Shown here piece by piece: positions 17,650-27,409 of a DNA stretch of 64,000 bases (position 1 is its first letter; every line of letters starts with the position of its first letter). The notes beneath the pieces are model-generated. The model searched no databases and was not told where the DNA came from. It saw only the letters and a list, made by a program, of their open reading frames with translations. The position numbers and the translations under genes were made by a program. This DNA comes from Casimicrobium huifangae (GTDB taxonomy: Bacteria > Pseudomonadota > Gammaproteobacteria > Burkholderiales > Casimicrobiaceae). The DNA is taken from contig NZ_CP041352.1 in assembly GCF_009746125.1 (NCBI RefSeq), forward strand, positions 647,847 through 711,846. The letters run 5' to 3'.

Positions 17650-17701
17650 GTAGGGCGGGCACTGCCCGCCGGGTAAACGAGGCGGGCAGTGCCCGCCCTA
17701 C
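17650..17701. repeat. Perfect 21-bp palindromic element (REP-like) between tkt and gapA
   Basis: Two exactly complementary 21-nt arms at 17650-17670 and 17681-17701 (beginning GTAGGGCGGGC) flank a 10-nt loop. There is no T-run. It would form a very stable RNA hairpin in the tkt-gapA transcript and could set differential mRNA stability. Similar GTAGGGCGGGC palindromes are common as dispersed elements in proteobacteria. Confidence 0.8.
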
Positions 17702-17706
17702 GAAAA

Positions 17707-19689
17707 TCAGACCAGCGTCTTAGCCTTCGCCACGACGTTCTCCACCGTGAAGCCAAAGTGCTTCATCAGCACGCCGGCCGGCGCCGATTCACCAAACGTG
17801 TCGATGCCGAGCACCGCGCCCGGCGTTTGCCCGCCGTGCACATATTTCCACCAGCCGCCGGTGACACCGGCTTCGATTGCCAGCTTCGGCAATTCCGGCG
17901 GAAGCACTGCCTCGCGATACTCGGCGCTTTGCGCGTCGAACAGTTGTGTGCAGGGCATTGACACCACGCGGGCTTCGATGCCGTCCGCCGCCAGGGCCTT
18001 TTGTGCACCCAGTGCCAGCCCGACTTCGGAGCCGGTAGCGATCAGCACCAGTGCAGGTTTGAGTGTTTCGGCCACGATGTAGCCGCCACGACGGATCAGC
18101 GCCTCATGCGACGCGTCGCGGGCGATGACCGCGGTGTTCTGCCGTGACAGGCAAAGCATCGTCGGCCCATCCTTGCGCTCGATGCCGCTGGCGTAGGCCA
18201 CCGCGCTCTCCAGCGAGTCGGCCGGGCGCCACACGTTGAGGCCCGGAATCAGGCGCAGCGAGGCGACGTGTTCGACCGGCTGATGCGTCGGCCCATCTTC
18301 GCCGACGCCAATCGAATCGTGGGTGAAGATGTAGAGCACGCGCTGTTTCATCAGCGCGGCCATGCGCACGGCGTTGCGCGCGTAGTCGCTGAACACGAGG
18401 AAGGTGCCGACGTACGGAATCACGCCACCGTGCAGCGCCATGCCGTTGGCGATGGCACACATGCCGAACTCACGCACGCCGTAGCTGACGTGGTTGCCGT
18501 TGCCCTGGGCGTCGACAGCGACCGACTGCTTGTGATTGGTCAGGTTCGAGCCGGTGAGGTCAGCCGAACCGCCGATCATCTCCGGCAGCGCCGGGCCGAA
18601 TTTTTCCAGCGCGTTCTGCGCGGCCTTGCGGGTGGCGACTTCCTTGTCCACCGCGATTGCAGCGTCAACGGCGCTCTTCACGATGTCGGCGTAATTCGCG
18701 GGCAGCTCGCCCGCGAGGCGGCGCTTCAACTCCGGATCGGCGCTGGCGAACACCTTGTTCCAGGCGGCCTCGATCTCGGCGCCGCTGGCCTTGGCATCCA
18801 GCGCCTCATAGGCTTCCGCGGGCACTACAAACGGTGCGTGAGCCCAGCCGATGTTCTTGCGCGTCGCCTCAATCTCGTCGCCCATCACGGCGGTGCCGTG
18901 CGCATCGGCGGTGCCATGCTTGTTGGGCGAGCCGTGGCCGATGTCGGTCTTGCAGATGATGAGGACGGGCTTGCTGGTCTCTTTCTTCGCCGTTTCGATG
19001 GCGGCGTCAACGGCGGGAATGCTGTGGCCGTCGATCGGGCCGATCACGTGCCAGCCGTAGGCACGGAAGCGCTCGGCCGTGTTGTCGCGGAACCAGCCCT
19101 GCACCTCGCCATCGATCGAAATGCCATTGTCGTCGTAGAACGCGACCAGTTTGTTCAGGCCCCAGACACCGGCGAGTGAACAGGCCTCGTGCGAGACGCC
19201 TTCCATCATGCAGCCGTCGCCGAGCAAGACGTAAGTGCGGTGGTCGATCACGTCGCCAAAGCGCTTGTTGAGCAGCTTTTCGGCGAGCGCCATGCCCACC
19301 GCGTTGGCGATGCCCTGGCCGAGCGGGCCAGTCGTCGTCTCGATGCCCGCCGTAATGCCCACTTCGGGGTGGCCCGGCGTCTTGCTGTGCAGCTGGCGGA
19401 ACTTGCGGATGTCGTCCATCGACAGGTCGTAACCCGACAGATGCAGCAGCGAATACGGCAGCATCGAGCCGTGACCGTTGGAGACCACGAAGCGGTCGCG
19501 ATTCGGCCAGTGCGGATTGGCCGGGTTGTGGCGCAGATGTTTTGACCACAACGCCACCGCGATCTCTGCCATGCCCATTGGCATGCCCTGATGGCCGGAT
19601 TTGGCGGCCGCGACGGCATCGACGGCGAGCATGCGGATCGCGTTGGCGGCGGTGTGGAGGGCAGAGGCGGAAGGCGCGGGCGTCGTCAT
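17707..19689 (-). CDS. tkt: Transketolase, 660 aa
   Basis: Complete thiamine-diphosphate enzyme. Visible blocks: [34 protein letters not shown] with the early His, [18 protein letters not shown] (TPP/metal), [17 protein letters not shown], and the pyrimidine-domain [19 protein letters not shown] with [19 protein letters not shown]. It transfers two-carbon units in the pentose phosphate pathway. It is the first gene of the long minus-strand block; the upstream region contains repeat copy B and no clear promoter. Confidence 0.97.
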   Translation of the reverse strand: MTTPAPSASALHTAANAIRMLAVDAVAAAKSGHQGMPMGMAEIAVALWSKHLRHNPANPHWPNRDRFVVSNGHGSMLPYSLLHLSGYDLSMDDIRKFRQLHSKTPGHPEVGITAGIETTTGPLGQGIANAVGMALAEKLLNKRFGDVIDHRTYVLLGDGCMMEGVSHEACSLAGVWGLNKLVAFYDDNGISIDGEVQGWFRDNTAERFRAYGWHVIGPIDGHSIPAVDAAIETAKKETSKPVLIICKTDIGHGSPNKHGTADAHGTAVMGDEIEATRKNIGWAHAPFVVPAEAYEALDAKASGAEIEAAWNKVFASADPELKRRLAGELPANYADIVKSAVDAAIAVDKEVATRKAAQNALEKFGPALPEMIGGSADLTGSNLTNHKQSVAVDAQGNGNHVSYGVREFGMCAIANGMALHGGVIPYVGTFLVFSDYARNAVRMAALMKQRVLYIFTHDSIGVGEDGPTHQPVEHVASLRLIPGLNVWRPADSLESAVAYASGIERKDGPTMLCLSRQNTAVIARDASHEALIRRGGYIVAETLKPALVLIATGSEVGLALGAQKALAADGIEARVVSMPCTQLFDAQSAEYREAVLPPELPKLAIEAGVTGGWWKYVHGGQTPGAVLGIDTFGESAPAGVLMKHFGFTVENVVAKAKTLV

Positions 19690-19839
19690 GCGGGAAGCGT
19701 AGGAGGGGTAGGTGAACGTAGCCCGCCACAGAGCGGGTAAGCCCTCAATTATCGCTGACCGGCGATGACGCGGTACTGACGCCGATCAGCGAGGCGCCTG
19801 CGTTTCCAGGCCACCGATGGCGCCAACCGCTTTTTGCTG

Positions 19840-19944
19840 GAAACCCTATTGAACAAGGGCTTGTGCGCTTAAATGCGCGAAAGTCGATTTAGCGCTGTTT
19901 ACCAGCTTGAGCCCAATTCAGATGCCGGTCAAACCAAAAAGCTG
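19840..19944. repeat. Dispersed intergenic repeat, copy B
   Basis: About 105 bp between tkt and the rhodanese gene. It opens GAAACCCTATTGAACAAGG, then GCTTG, the core CGAAAGTCGATTTAGC, TTGAGCCCAATTC, and ends CCAAAAAGCTGAAGGCG, which matches copy A (AAAAAGCTGTAGGCG) closely. It contains no gene. Confidence 0.65.
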
Positions 19945-19965
19945 AAGGCGGCGCCGCAGCCGCCG

Positions 19966-20358
19966 CTACATCTGTGCCCAGGGCAAGCCGTCAAACCGCC
20001 AGCCGTTCTTGCGGCCACGGTGAAAGTTCTCGTCGAGATCGCCCTCAAAGCCGTGCAGCACGTTATAGACGTCGGAAAACCCGGCCTTTTCCAGTACCTG
20101 CCCGGCGTCGATCGAGCGCTTGCCGCTGCGGCAGATCAGCACCACCGGGCGGGTCTTCACGCCCGCAACCAGCGCCTTGACGTGGGACGCGAATTCCGGT
20201 TGCACGTCCCAGTCCGGCGGCTCCTGCCAGGCAATATGTTCGGCGCCGACCGGGTGCCCGACGTAAAAAAACTCGATTTCCGAGCGCACATCCACAAACA
20301 CCGCATCGGTGTTCTGGTGGATGAAGTCGTGGGCTTCTTTCGGCGTCAGGTGTTTCAT
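19966..20358 (-). CDS. Rhodanese-domain sulfurtransferase, 130 aa
   Basis: A single rhodanese domain (about 5-110) with AVFVDVRSEIEFFYVGHPVGAEHIAW and the active-site loop VVLICRSGKRSIDAG, where the Cys carries the persulfide. ATG 20358 (MKHLTPKEAHDF) is preferred over 20406 because homology starts there. The product is small and cytoplasmic and may pass sulfur to acceptors; the partner is unknown. It is downstream of the RND efflux operon on the same strand and could be a read-through passenger. Confidence 0.85.
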   Translation of the reverse strand: MKHLTPKEAHDFIHQNTDAVFVDVRSEIEFFYVGHPVGAEHIAWQEPPDWDVQPEFASHVKALVAGVKTRPVVLICRSGKRSIDAGQVLEKAGFSDVYNVLHGFEGDLDENFHRGRKNGWRFDGLPWAQM

Positions 20359-20435
20359 CGGGCGGCATCCGCGCGGGTGGAGCAGATCGCTATTCTGCTC
20401 CCTCACGCGGGGCGCCGTTGCCGATGTTGGTCAGG

Positions 20436-21869
20436 TTACGACTTCGCCGGCGTGGCCCAGCCACCGCCCATGGCCTTGTACAGCGCCACCACGCCGGCCA
20501 GCTGCGCGCGTTTGACGTCGATCACGCCAGCCTCGGCCTGCGACAGGTCGCGCTGCGCGTTGAGCACTTCAAGATAGCTCGAATAGCCGTTGCTGTAACG
20601 CAGATTGGCCAGCCGCAGCACTTCGCGTAGCGCCACGATGCGCTTCTCCGCCGTTGTTACCAATGCTTCGGCCGAAGCAATGGCGTTCAGCGAATCATGC
20701 ACGTCGCGGAATGCGCCCTGCACCGCCAGCGCGTACTGCGCCGTCGCCTGTGCCTTGCGTGCCTCGGCGCCAGCGACCACGGCGTCGATCGAGCCGGCGC
20801 GGAACAGTGGTTGGGTGATACCGGACGCGAGGTTCCAGAACAGCGAGGAGGGCTCGAACAGCGTGGAGAGCTGCCGTGACTCATAGCCGAGCCCTGCCGT
20901 GAGCTTGATGGTGGGGTAATACGCTGCCTTGGCCTGCCCGATGTCGGCGTTCGCGGCGACCAGCTGCTGCTCCGCCGCGACCAGATCGGGGCGGCGATTC
21001 AGCAGGTCGGACGGCAACTCTGCCGGCACCGCAGCGCGCGTGTAGAGCGTCTCCAGTGCCGTACCGCGTGCAATCACTGGCTGCACGATGGCGGCTGGGC
21101 TGCGACCCAACAGCGTGGCCAGCAGCGCCTCGGTGGCGCGCCGGTTCTGCTGCGCGGTCAGTAGCGTGGCCTCAATCGCTGCGGCTTCGGCGGCAGCCTG
21201 TTGCACGTCAAGCTCGCCGACTACGCCGCCTTCAAAGCGCTTCTGTTGCAGGCGCAGGTTTTCGCGTCGGGTAGCGAGCGTCTGCTCCGCCAGCGCGACT
21301 TGGGCATCGAAGCCGCGCAACGCGAAGTAGCCTTGCGCAACGTTGGCGTAGAGGCTCGCCAGTACCGTGCCGCGGCCTGCTTCCAGCGCCAGCATGCGTG
21401 CTCGCGCGGCCTCGTCGGCGCGCTGGAACTTGCCCCAGAAGTCGATCTCGAAAGCCGCCGTGATGCCGGGCTGGAAGTCGTTGTAGCGCGGATTGGCGCC
21501 AGGCTGCAGCTTGCCGGCGTGCTCGCTGACCTGCGAGCGCGACGCGGCGAGGTTCGCGTCCACGGTCGGAAAGCGGCTGGCATGGGTCAACGCTAGCTGC
21601 GCCCGCGATTCCTCGATGCGGGCCGCTGCGAGGGCGAGGTCGGCGCTGTTGGCGCGTGCTTCGTCGAGCAGCGCGTCGAGCGTCGGGTCCTGAAAGCCTT
21701 TCCACCAGGTGAGCCAGTCAACGGTTGCCGAGGTGTGCGTGCTTTGCGGCTTGATCGCGGCGGTTGGCAGCGTCTGCGCCGGACGTTCGTAGTTCGGGCC
21801 CAGCGCGCCGCAGCCGGCGAGCGCCAGGCTAACTGCCGCAGCGACTAAGGAGAGTTGTATCGTTCTCAT
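20436..21869 (-). CDS. RND efflux outer-membrane lipoprotein (NodT/OprM family), 477 aa
   Basis: The lipobox LALAGC (Cys about residue 20) gives a lipid anchor. Two repeats of the outer-membrane efflux fold follow, with ARIEESRAQLALTHASRFPTVDANLAASRS and LNRRPDLVAAEQQLVAANADIGQAKAAYYPTIKLTAGLG as typical blocks. It forms the TolC-like exit duct for the RND pump encoded upstream; its ATG shares a base with the pump gene stop codon. Length is normal for OprM-like proteins. Confidence 0.93.
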   Translation of the reverse strand: MRTIQLSLVAAAVSLALAGCGALGPNYERPAQTLPTAAIKPQSTHTSATVDWLTWWKGFQDPTLDALLDEARANSADLALAAARIEESRAQLALTHASRFPTVDANLAASRSQVSEHAGKLQPGANPRYNDFQPGITAAFEIDFWGKFQRADEAARARMLALEAGRGTVLASLYANVAQGYFALRGFDAQVALAEQTLATRRENLRLQQKRFEGGVVGELDVQQAAAEAAAIEATLLTAQQNRRATEALLATLLGRSPAAIVQPVIARGTALETLYTRAAVPAELPSDLLNRRPDLVAAEQQLVAANADIGQAKAAYYPTIKLTAGLGYESRQLSTLFEPSSLFWNLASGITQPLFRAGSIDAVVAGAEARKAQATAQYALAVQGAFRDVHDSLNAIASAEALVTTAEKRIVALREVLRLANLRYSNGYSSYLEVLNAQRDLSQAEAGVIDVKRAQLAGVVALYKAMGGGWATPAKS

Positions 21870-24800
21870 TACTTGTGTCCTCCGCTCGACGGATTCACCA
21901 GCGGCGAATCGGCCTGCTCCGGATGTGCGCCCGGCAGCGACGGGTGCGGTGCCACGCGGCCGACGTAACGGAAGTCTTCCGCCGTGCTGCGCAAATGCCA
22001 GTCGTTGACCAGCTTGAAGAACAGCGGCACCAGGAACACGGCGAGGAAAGTCGCCGCGATCATGCCACCCATCACGCCGGTGCCGATCGATTGCCGCGCG
22101 GCGGCGCCGGCCCCGGTTGAAAAGGCCAGCGGTACCACGCCAAGAATGAACGCCAGTGAGGTCATCAGGATCGGACGGAAGCGCAGGCGCGCCGCCTCCA
22201 GCGCTGCGGCGACCGGTGTCAGGCCTTCCTGCACCTTCATCATGGCGAACTCCACGATCAGAATTGCGTTCTTCGCTGATAGCCCAAGCAGTGTCACCAG
22301 ACCGATCTGGAAGTAGACGTCATTGGCAAACGCGCCGCCGAATGCACGACGCACCCACACGGCTGCGAGCGCGCCGAAGATGCCGAAGAACAGCGCTAGC
22401 AGCACCGAGAACGGCAACGACCAGCGCTCGTACTGCGCCGCGAGGATCAGGAAGATCATCAGGATGCCGGCGCCCAGCGCAATGCCCGCCGCGCTGCTGG
22501 TGCGCTTCTGCTGGAACGACTCACCGCCCCAGTCGTAGCCCATGTCAGCCGGGAGAATCTGCTTCGATACGCGCTCCATCGCGGCGATTGCCTGCCCGGA
22601 GCTGTAGCCCGGTTTTGCTTCGCCGAGAATCTTGATCGCTGGCAGCGCATTGAAGCGCTCCACCGAATCCGGCCCGGCAGCAAACTGCACTTCTGCGAGC
22701 GAGCGGATCGGCACCATCTGACCGGTGCGCGATTTCACGTAGAGCGCCCCGATGTCATCGGGCTTGGCGCGATAGCCGCCTTCCGCCTGTACCAGTACCT
22801 GATAGATGCGGCCACTCTTGTTGAAGTCGTTCACGTAGTAGCTACCGAGTGTTGCTGCCAGCGTGTTGTAAACGTCCGCCACCGACACGTTGAGCAGCTT
22901 GGCCTTCTCGTTGTCCACGTTCACATAGAGCTGTGGTGAATTGGCCTGCCAGATGGTCTTCACGCCCTGCAGCTCAGGCTGCTTGTTCGCCTCGGCAAGG
23001 AACTGCGGCAGCATCTGCGCCAGTCGGCGCACGCCACCTTCACCCTTGTTTTGCAGGTAGAACTCGAAGCCACCCGTCTGCCCAAGGCCCTGAATGGCCG
23101 GCGGCGCAAAGAACAGCGGCAGGCCTTCCTTGATGCCACCGGTCTTGTAGTAGCTCTCGCCCACCAGTTGCTGCGCTGACTTGGTCCGCTCTTCCCACGG
23201 CTTGAGCGGGAAGAACATGGTTGCGGCAGATGACTTGAGGCCACCACCGCCGAGGAAGTTGAGACCGACCAGACTGAACACCGAGTGCAGTTCCGGCGCG
23301 CCACCCACCGCGGCTTCGACCTGCTTCACCACGGCATCGGTGCGTGCCAGTGCTGCGCCCTCGGGCAGGATGGTGGCGCCGATGTAGTAGCCCTGATCTT
23401 CGTCAGGCACCAGTCCGCTCGGCACCACCTTGTAGAGCACGCCGATCAGTCCCAGCATGCCGACGAACAACAATAGCCCGAGGAAGCCGCGTTTCAGGAA
23501 GAACGCCACCCCATGCGAATAGCGCCGCGTGATCCAGGTGAAGCTCCGGTTGAACCAGTTGAAGAACGCGTTCTTGCGCTCGGCGCCCGGCTTCAGCAGC
23601 ACGGCGCAGAGGGCCGGCGTCAGTGTGAGCGCCACGAAACCGGACAGCACCACCGCTATCGATATGGTCACCGAGAACTGTCGGTACAGCTCACCCGCCA
23701 ATCCCCCGAGGAAGGCGACGGGAATGAATGCGGCGCAGAGCACCAGCACAATAGCGATTACCGGACCGGTCACTTCCTGCATGGCCTCCACGGCCGCGTC
23801 ACGCGGGGACATGCCCTCCTCATGCATCAGGCGCTCGACGTTTTCCAGCACTACGATGGCGTCGTCGACCACAATACCAATCGCCAGCACCATGCCGAAC
23901 AGCGTGAGCGTGTTGATGCTGTAACCAAGCAGTTTCAGACCGGCCATGGTGCCGATCAGCGACACGGGCACCGCCAGCGTCGGAATGATGGTCGCGCGCC
24001 AGCTTTGCAGGAAGAGATACACCACGAGGAAGACGAGGATCATCGCCTCGGCGAGTGTCTTCATGACTTCCTTGATCGACTCTGTCACAAACGGCGTGGT
24101 GTCGTAGGGCGTTGAGTAGGTGAGGCCTTCCGGCATCTTTGCCTTTGCCTCTTGCAGCGCCTTCTCAACGGCGGCACGGGTGTCGAGCGCATTGGCACCC
24201 GTCTGCAGGAAGACACCGATCGGCACAGCGGGATGACCATTGACGCGCCCGTAGAAGTTGTAGTCCTTGGACCCGAGCTCGACGCGCGCCACATCCTTCA
24301 GGCGAACGATGGCACCCTTGTCGCCGGTGCGCAGGATGATGTTGCCGAACTGCTCTGGCTCCAGCAGGCGTCCGCGTGCGGTCACCGTCAGCGTCAACTC
24401 CTCGGTGTTGTTCGGCGGTGCGCCGATCTTGCCTGCCGCGTACTGCGCGTTCTGCTCGGTGATCGCAGTGCCGATGTCGGCGACTGTAATGCCCAGTTGC
24501 GCCATGCGGTCGGGCTTCAGCCACACGCGCATTGCGTAGTCCTTGGCGCCGAAGATCTGCACGTTGGTGGTGCCCGGTACGCGCTTGATGGCGTCGAGCA
24601 CGTTCTGACTCAGGTAGTTCGAGATGAACAGCGTGTCGTAGCGATCATCTGGCGAGTAGAACGCGGCGACGACCAGGAAGTTGGCCGAGCTCTTGGCAAC
24701 CGTGACGCCCTGGCGCTGCACTTCCTGCGGCAATTTGGACGTTGCCTGATTGACCCGGTTGCTGACGTTGACCGCCGCGATGTCGAGATCGGTGCCAACT

Positions 24801-25087
24801 TCGAAGGTGATGTTGATCGTCACCACGCCGTCGCCGGACGATACCGAACTCAGATACAGCATCTTTTCGACGCCGTTGATCTGCTCTTCAATCGGCGCGG
24901 CAACGGTGCTTTCCAGCACTTCGGCGGAGGCACCGGGATAGATGGCGCGCACAGTCACCACCGGCGGCGCAATCTCGGGATAGCGCGACACCGGCAGCAC
25001 ACGCAGCGCGGCCAGTCCTGCGAGCACAAGCAGCAGCGAGATGACCGTCGCAAAGATCGGACGGTCGATGAAAAATTTGGAAAACAT
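21869..25087 (-). CDS. RND multidrug efflux inner-membrane pump (HAE1/AcrB family), 1072 aa
   Basis: The N-terminal FFIDRPIFATVISLLLVLAGL, the proton-relay Asp pair in VLAIGIVVDDAIVVLENVERLMHEE (TM4), PVAFLGGLAGELYRQFSVTI and the C-terminal ILIVEFAMMKVQEG are all AcrB/MexB hallmarks. The protein is full length with twelve membrane helices and two large periplasmic loops. It exports hydrophobic or amphiphilic compounds by proton antiport. Adaptor gene 5 bp upstream and outer-membrane gene overlapping downstream make a complete tripartite operon. Confidence 0.96.
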   Translation of the reverse strand: MFSKFFIDRPIFATVISLLLVLAGLAALRVLPVSRYPEIAPPVVTVRAIYPGASAEVLESTVAAPIEEQINGVEKMLYLSSVSSGDGVVTINITFEVGTDLDIAAVNVSNRVNQATSKLPQEVQRQGVTVAKSSANFLVVAAFYSPDDRYDTLFISNYLSQNVLDAIKRVPGTTNVQIFGAKDYAMRVWLKPDRMAQLGITVADIGTAITEQNAQYAAGKIGAPPNNTEELTLTVTARGRLLEPEQFGNIILRTGDKGAIVRLKDVARVELGSKDYNFYGRVNGHPAVPIGVFLQTGANALDTRAAVEKALQEAKAKMPEGLTYSTPYDTTPFVTESIKEVMKTLAEAMILVFLVVYLFLQSWRATIIPTLAVPVSLIGTMAGLKLLGYSINTLTLFGMVLAIGIVVDDAIVVLENVERLMHEEGMSPRDAAVEAMQEVTGPVIAIVLVLCAAFIPVAFLGGLAGELYRQFSVTISIAVVLSGFVALTLTPALCAVLLKPGAERKNAFFNWFNRSFTWITRRYSHGVAFFLKRGFLGLLLFVGMLGLIGVLYKVVPSGLVPDEDQGYYIGATILPEGAALARTDAVVKQVEAAVGGAPELHSVFSLVGLNFLGGGGLKSSAATMFFPLKPWEERTKSAQQLVGESYYKTGGIKEGLPLFFAPPAIQGLGQTGGFEFYLQNKGEGGVRRLAQMLPQFLAEANKQPELQGVKTIWQANSPQLYVNVDNEKAKLLNVSVADVYNTLAATLGSYYVNDFNKSGRIYQVLVQAEGGYRAKPDDIGALYVKSRTGQMVPIRSLAEVQFAAGPDSVERFNALPAIKILGEAKPGYSSGQAIAAMERVSKQILPADMGYDWGGESFQQKRTSSAAGIALGAGILMIFLILAAQYERWSLPFSVLLALFFGIFGALAAVWVRRAFGGAFANDVYFQIGLVTLLGLSAKNAILIVEFAMMKVQEGLTPVAAALEAARLRFRPILMTSLAFILGVVPLAFSTGAGAAARQSIGTGVMGGMIAATFLAVFLVPLFFKLVNDWHLRSTAEDFRYVGRVAPHPSLPGAHPEQADSPLVNPSSGGHK

Positions 25088-25092
25088 GATGC

Positions 25093-26442
25093 TTACTGTT
25101 TCGTTGCGGAGGGCGCTTGCGCTGTGTTGCTTGCTGCCTTGCCAGGTTCAGCGGCACCTTTGCCTTCACCCGCTTTCGCTGGCGCCGCGCCGGGCGGCCC
25201 GCCCGCAGGCGCCGCGCCGCCCGCCACGAATGGCACTGGCGTGACGGTCATGCCGGGGTCGTGCGCCTTGATGACGCCGTCGGCCATCACCCGCTCACCG
25301 CTCTTGAGCCCTTTGGTGACGATCCACTCGCCATTCGACCAGCCGTCCACTTCCACTGGCTGCGGCACCAGTTTGTTGTCGGGTGAGACCTTGAACACCA
25401 TCTTGCCCATCGGCCCGTCGAGAATCGCGCGTTGTGGCACGGTGATCGACTGTGTGCGGCTGGCGCCGCCGAGCACCACGCGCACGAACTGCCCTGGTCG
25501 CAGGGCACCATCCGGATTCGGAATCTCGGCGCGGGCGTCGTAGCTGCCGGTAGTGGGGTTCAGCTTCTCGCTGGTGAAATTGAGCTTGCCCTGCTTTGGC
25601 CAAGTGCTGCCGTCGGCGAGCTTCACGCTGACTGCAAAGCCGGCGCTGCCGTTGGCCGATTTGCCGCCTGGCACCGCCACCTGACCGGCGGCGATCTGCT
25701 TGTTGAGTTTCAGCATGTCGCCCTCCGACACACTGAAGTTCACGTAAATCGGATTCACCTGCACGATGGTCGTCAGCATGTCAGTCGAATTGACGAGGCT
25801 GCCATCTGCCTTGGCGGCGACGCCGGTGACGCCGCCGATCGGCGCCACCACGCGCGTGTAGCCGAGGTTCAGCTTGGCTTCAGCCGCCTGCGCGCGTACC
25901 TGCCGCAGCGTCGCTTCGGCGGTTTCCAGCGCCGACTTGCTATCGTCGAATTCCTTCTGGCTGATCGCCTTTTCGGCAATCAACGGCACCAGGCGCGCGT
26001 TGTCACGTTTGGCCTGGTTGTAGCGGGCCTCGGCAACGCCAATCGCAGCTTCGGTCGAGGCAACGGTGGTTTGCAGGTTGGCTGGGTCGATCTGGAAAAG
26101 GGCAGCACCGGCCTTGACAGTGGCGCCTTCTTCAAACAGGCGCCGCTGCAGGATGCCACCAACGCGGGCGCGCACCTCGGTCTCACGCGAACCCGCCGTC
26201 TGGCCGGTGTATTCAAACGTGAGCGGTGCATCTTTAGCCTGCACAGTTACCACGCTTACCTGTGGCGGTGGCATCGCGGGCGGGCCGCCGGCAGCGCCCG
26301 GGCCGTCACCCGATTTGCCGCAAGCGGCGAGCAGACCAGCCGCTGCCAGTGCGCTGAGCAACAACGCAGGACGAGGGGTGGAGGTGAAATGGCGAACAGA
26401 AAGGGCCGACCTGGCCGCGGCTGTGATTTGGCGGTCTGACAT
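25093..26442 (-). CDS. RND efflux periplasmic adaptor (AcrA/MexA family), 449 aa
   Basis: Lipobox GLLAAC near residue 40, then the membrane-fusion blocks VRARVGGILQRRLFEEGATVKAGAALFQIDP, a coiled-coil hairpin (about 110-190) and LRPGQFVRVVLGG. It bridges pump and outer-membrane duct. The C-terminal tail is Pro/Ala/Gly rich (about 405-449), longer than usual. The ATG at 26442 has no Shine-Dalgarno sequence in front (the coding strand reads CCTCC there), so initiation may be weak or lie further in. First gene of the operon, divergent from the TetR gene. Confidence 0.92.
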   Translation of the reverse strand: MSDRQITAAARSALSVRHFTSTPRPALLLSALAAAGLLAACGKSGDGPGAAGGPPAMPPPQVSVVTVQAKDAPLTFEYTGQTAGSRETEVRARVGGILQRRLFEEGATVKAGAALFQIDPANLQTTVASTEAAIGVAEARYNQAKRDNARLVPLIAEKAISQKEFDDSKSALETAEATLRQVRAQAAEAKLNLGYTRVVAPIGGVTGVAAKADGSLVNSTDMLTTIVQVNPIYVNFSVSEGDMLKLNKQIAAGQVAVPGGKSANGSAGFAVSVKLADGSTWPKQGKLNFTSEKLNPTTGSYDARAEIPNPDGALRPGQFVRVVLGGASRTQSITVPQRAILDGPMGKMVFKVSPDNKLVPQPVEVDGWSNGEWIVTKGLKSGERVMADGVIKAHDPGMTVTPVPFVAGGAAPAGGPPGAAPAKAGEGKGAAEPGKAASNTAQAPSATKQ

Positions 26443-26487
26443 GGATTTGGGGAGGAGGGGAAACTCGATGGAGCGCGAAGCGTAGCA

Positions 26488-26509
26488 TAAACATGCATGA
26501 ATGTTTGTA
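26488..26509. promoter_or_regulatory. Candidate TetR/AcrR operator between efflux operon and repressor
   Basis: The dyad AAACAT GCATGA ATGTTT at 26489-26506 lies 46 bp upstream of the adaptor start in an AT-rich island. It resembles the AcrR/TtgR-type operator with ACAT and ATGT half sites. It is the only clear dyad in the divergent region. Confidence 0.6.
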
Positions 26510-26677
26510 AAATAACGGTGACATTTACCAATTGCTCCAAAGTTGATGTGGCGCAGCCTTGCCGTGCACGCTCGGCGTAGGCTGTATGTGATGAAGGGCG
26601 CCAGTACAGGCTAACGGCGCCGTATCCGGCAGATGCCGAATCGACTGATCGCAACCGCAGGAGCGGCAGGACTGAAT

Positions 26678-27385
26678 ATGGTTCGCAAGACGAAAGAAGA
26701 CACCGAACAAACCTATACCGCGCTACTGGACGCCGCGGAGCGGGTGTTCAAGGACAAGGGCGTAGCTGCTGCCACGCTCAACGATATTGCGGGTGCTGCC
26801 GGGATGACGCGCGGCGCCATCTACTGGCATTTCAAGGACAAAGCCGAGCTGGTGCACGCCATGTGCGAGCGTGCCACCCTGCCGATGGAAGCGGTGTTCA
26901 ACGAGGTCACCGCCGTCGCAGGCGACGATCCGCTCGGCTCGATCCGGCGGCTGACGGTGCACGCGCTGACGCAGGTGGCGCAGTCACCGCAGCAGCAGAC
27001 GGTGTTCGACATCCTGTTCCACAAGTGCGAGAAGACCGGTGAAATGGCGCCGATGTTCGAGCGCGAGCAGCAGAGCCGCAATGAGTGCCACAGCGAGATC
27101 GAAACCATGTTCCGGCAGGCGGTCAAGCTGGGGCAGTTACCCGCCGACACCGACACCGCAATGGCGATGCAGGCACTGCACGCGTTCATGATCGGACTGA
27201 TGCATGAGTGGCTGCTCGATCCTGGCGCCTATGACCTGGCCGCTCACGCCGAGCCGCTGGTCGACACGCTGCTCGCGGGCCTGCGCATTGCGCCGCCACG
27301 CAGCAAATCTGCTCGAGGCAAAGTGACTGCGGGCGCAACTGCGTCAGCGCCAGCCCGCACTCGCCGTGAGAAAATTGCAGCCTGA
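26678..27385 (+). CDS. TetR/AcrR-family repressor of the efflux operon, 235 aa
   Basis: The N-terminal DNA-binding domain is VRKTKEDTEQTYTALLDAAERVF followed by the helix-turn-helix TLNDIAGAAGMTRGAIYWHF, an AcrR/TtgR-type sequence; the C-terminal ligand domain spans about 60-205, and an Ala/Arg-rich tail ends the protein. ATG 26678 is chosen for the MVRKTKE start typical of AcrR and the GGCAGGA upstream. It is divergent from the pump operon and probably represses it until a ligand binds. Confidence 0.92.
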   Translation: MVRKTKEDTEQTYTALLDAAERVFKDKGVAAATLNDIAGAAGMTRGAIYWHFKDKAELVHAMCERATLPMEAVFNEVTAVAGDDPLGSIRRLTVHALTQVAQSPQQQTVFDILFHKCEKTGEMAPMFEREQQSRNECHSEIETMFRQAVKLGQLPADTDTAMAMQALHAFMIGLMHEWLLDPGAYDLAAHAEPLVDTLLAGLRIAPPRSKSARGKVTAGATASAPARTRREKIAA

Positions 27386-27409
27386 TTAATCGCCCTCGCA
27401 CGAGTCCAC

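Noticed and set aside
26633-26677. Longer start of the TetR gene at 26633
   Set aside because: The extra 15 residues have no homology pattern and MVRKTKE is the usual AcrR start.
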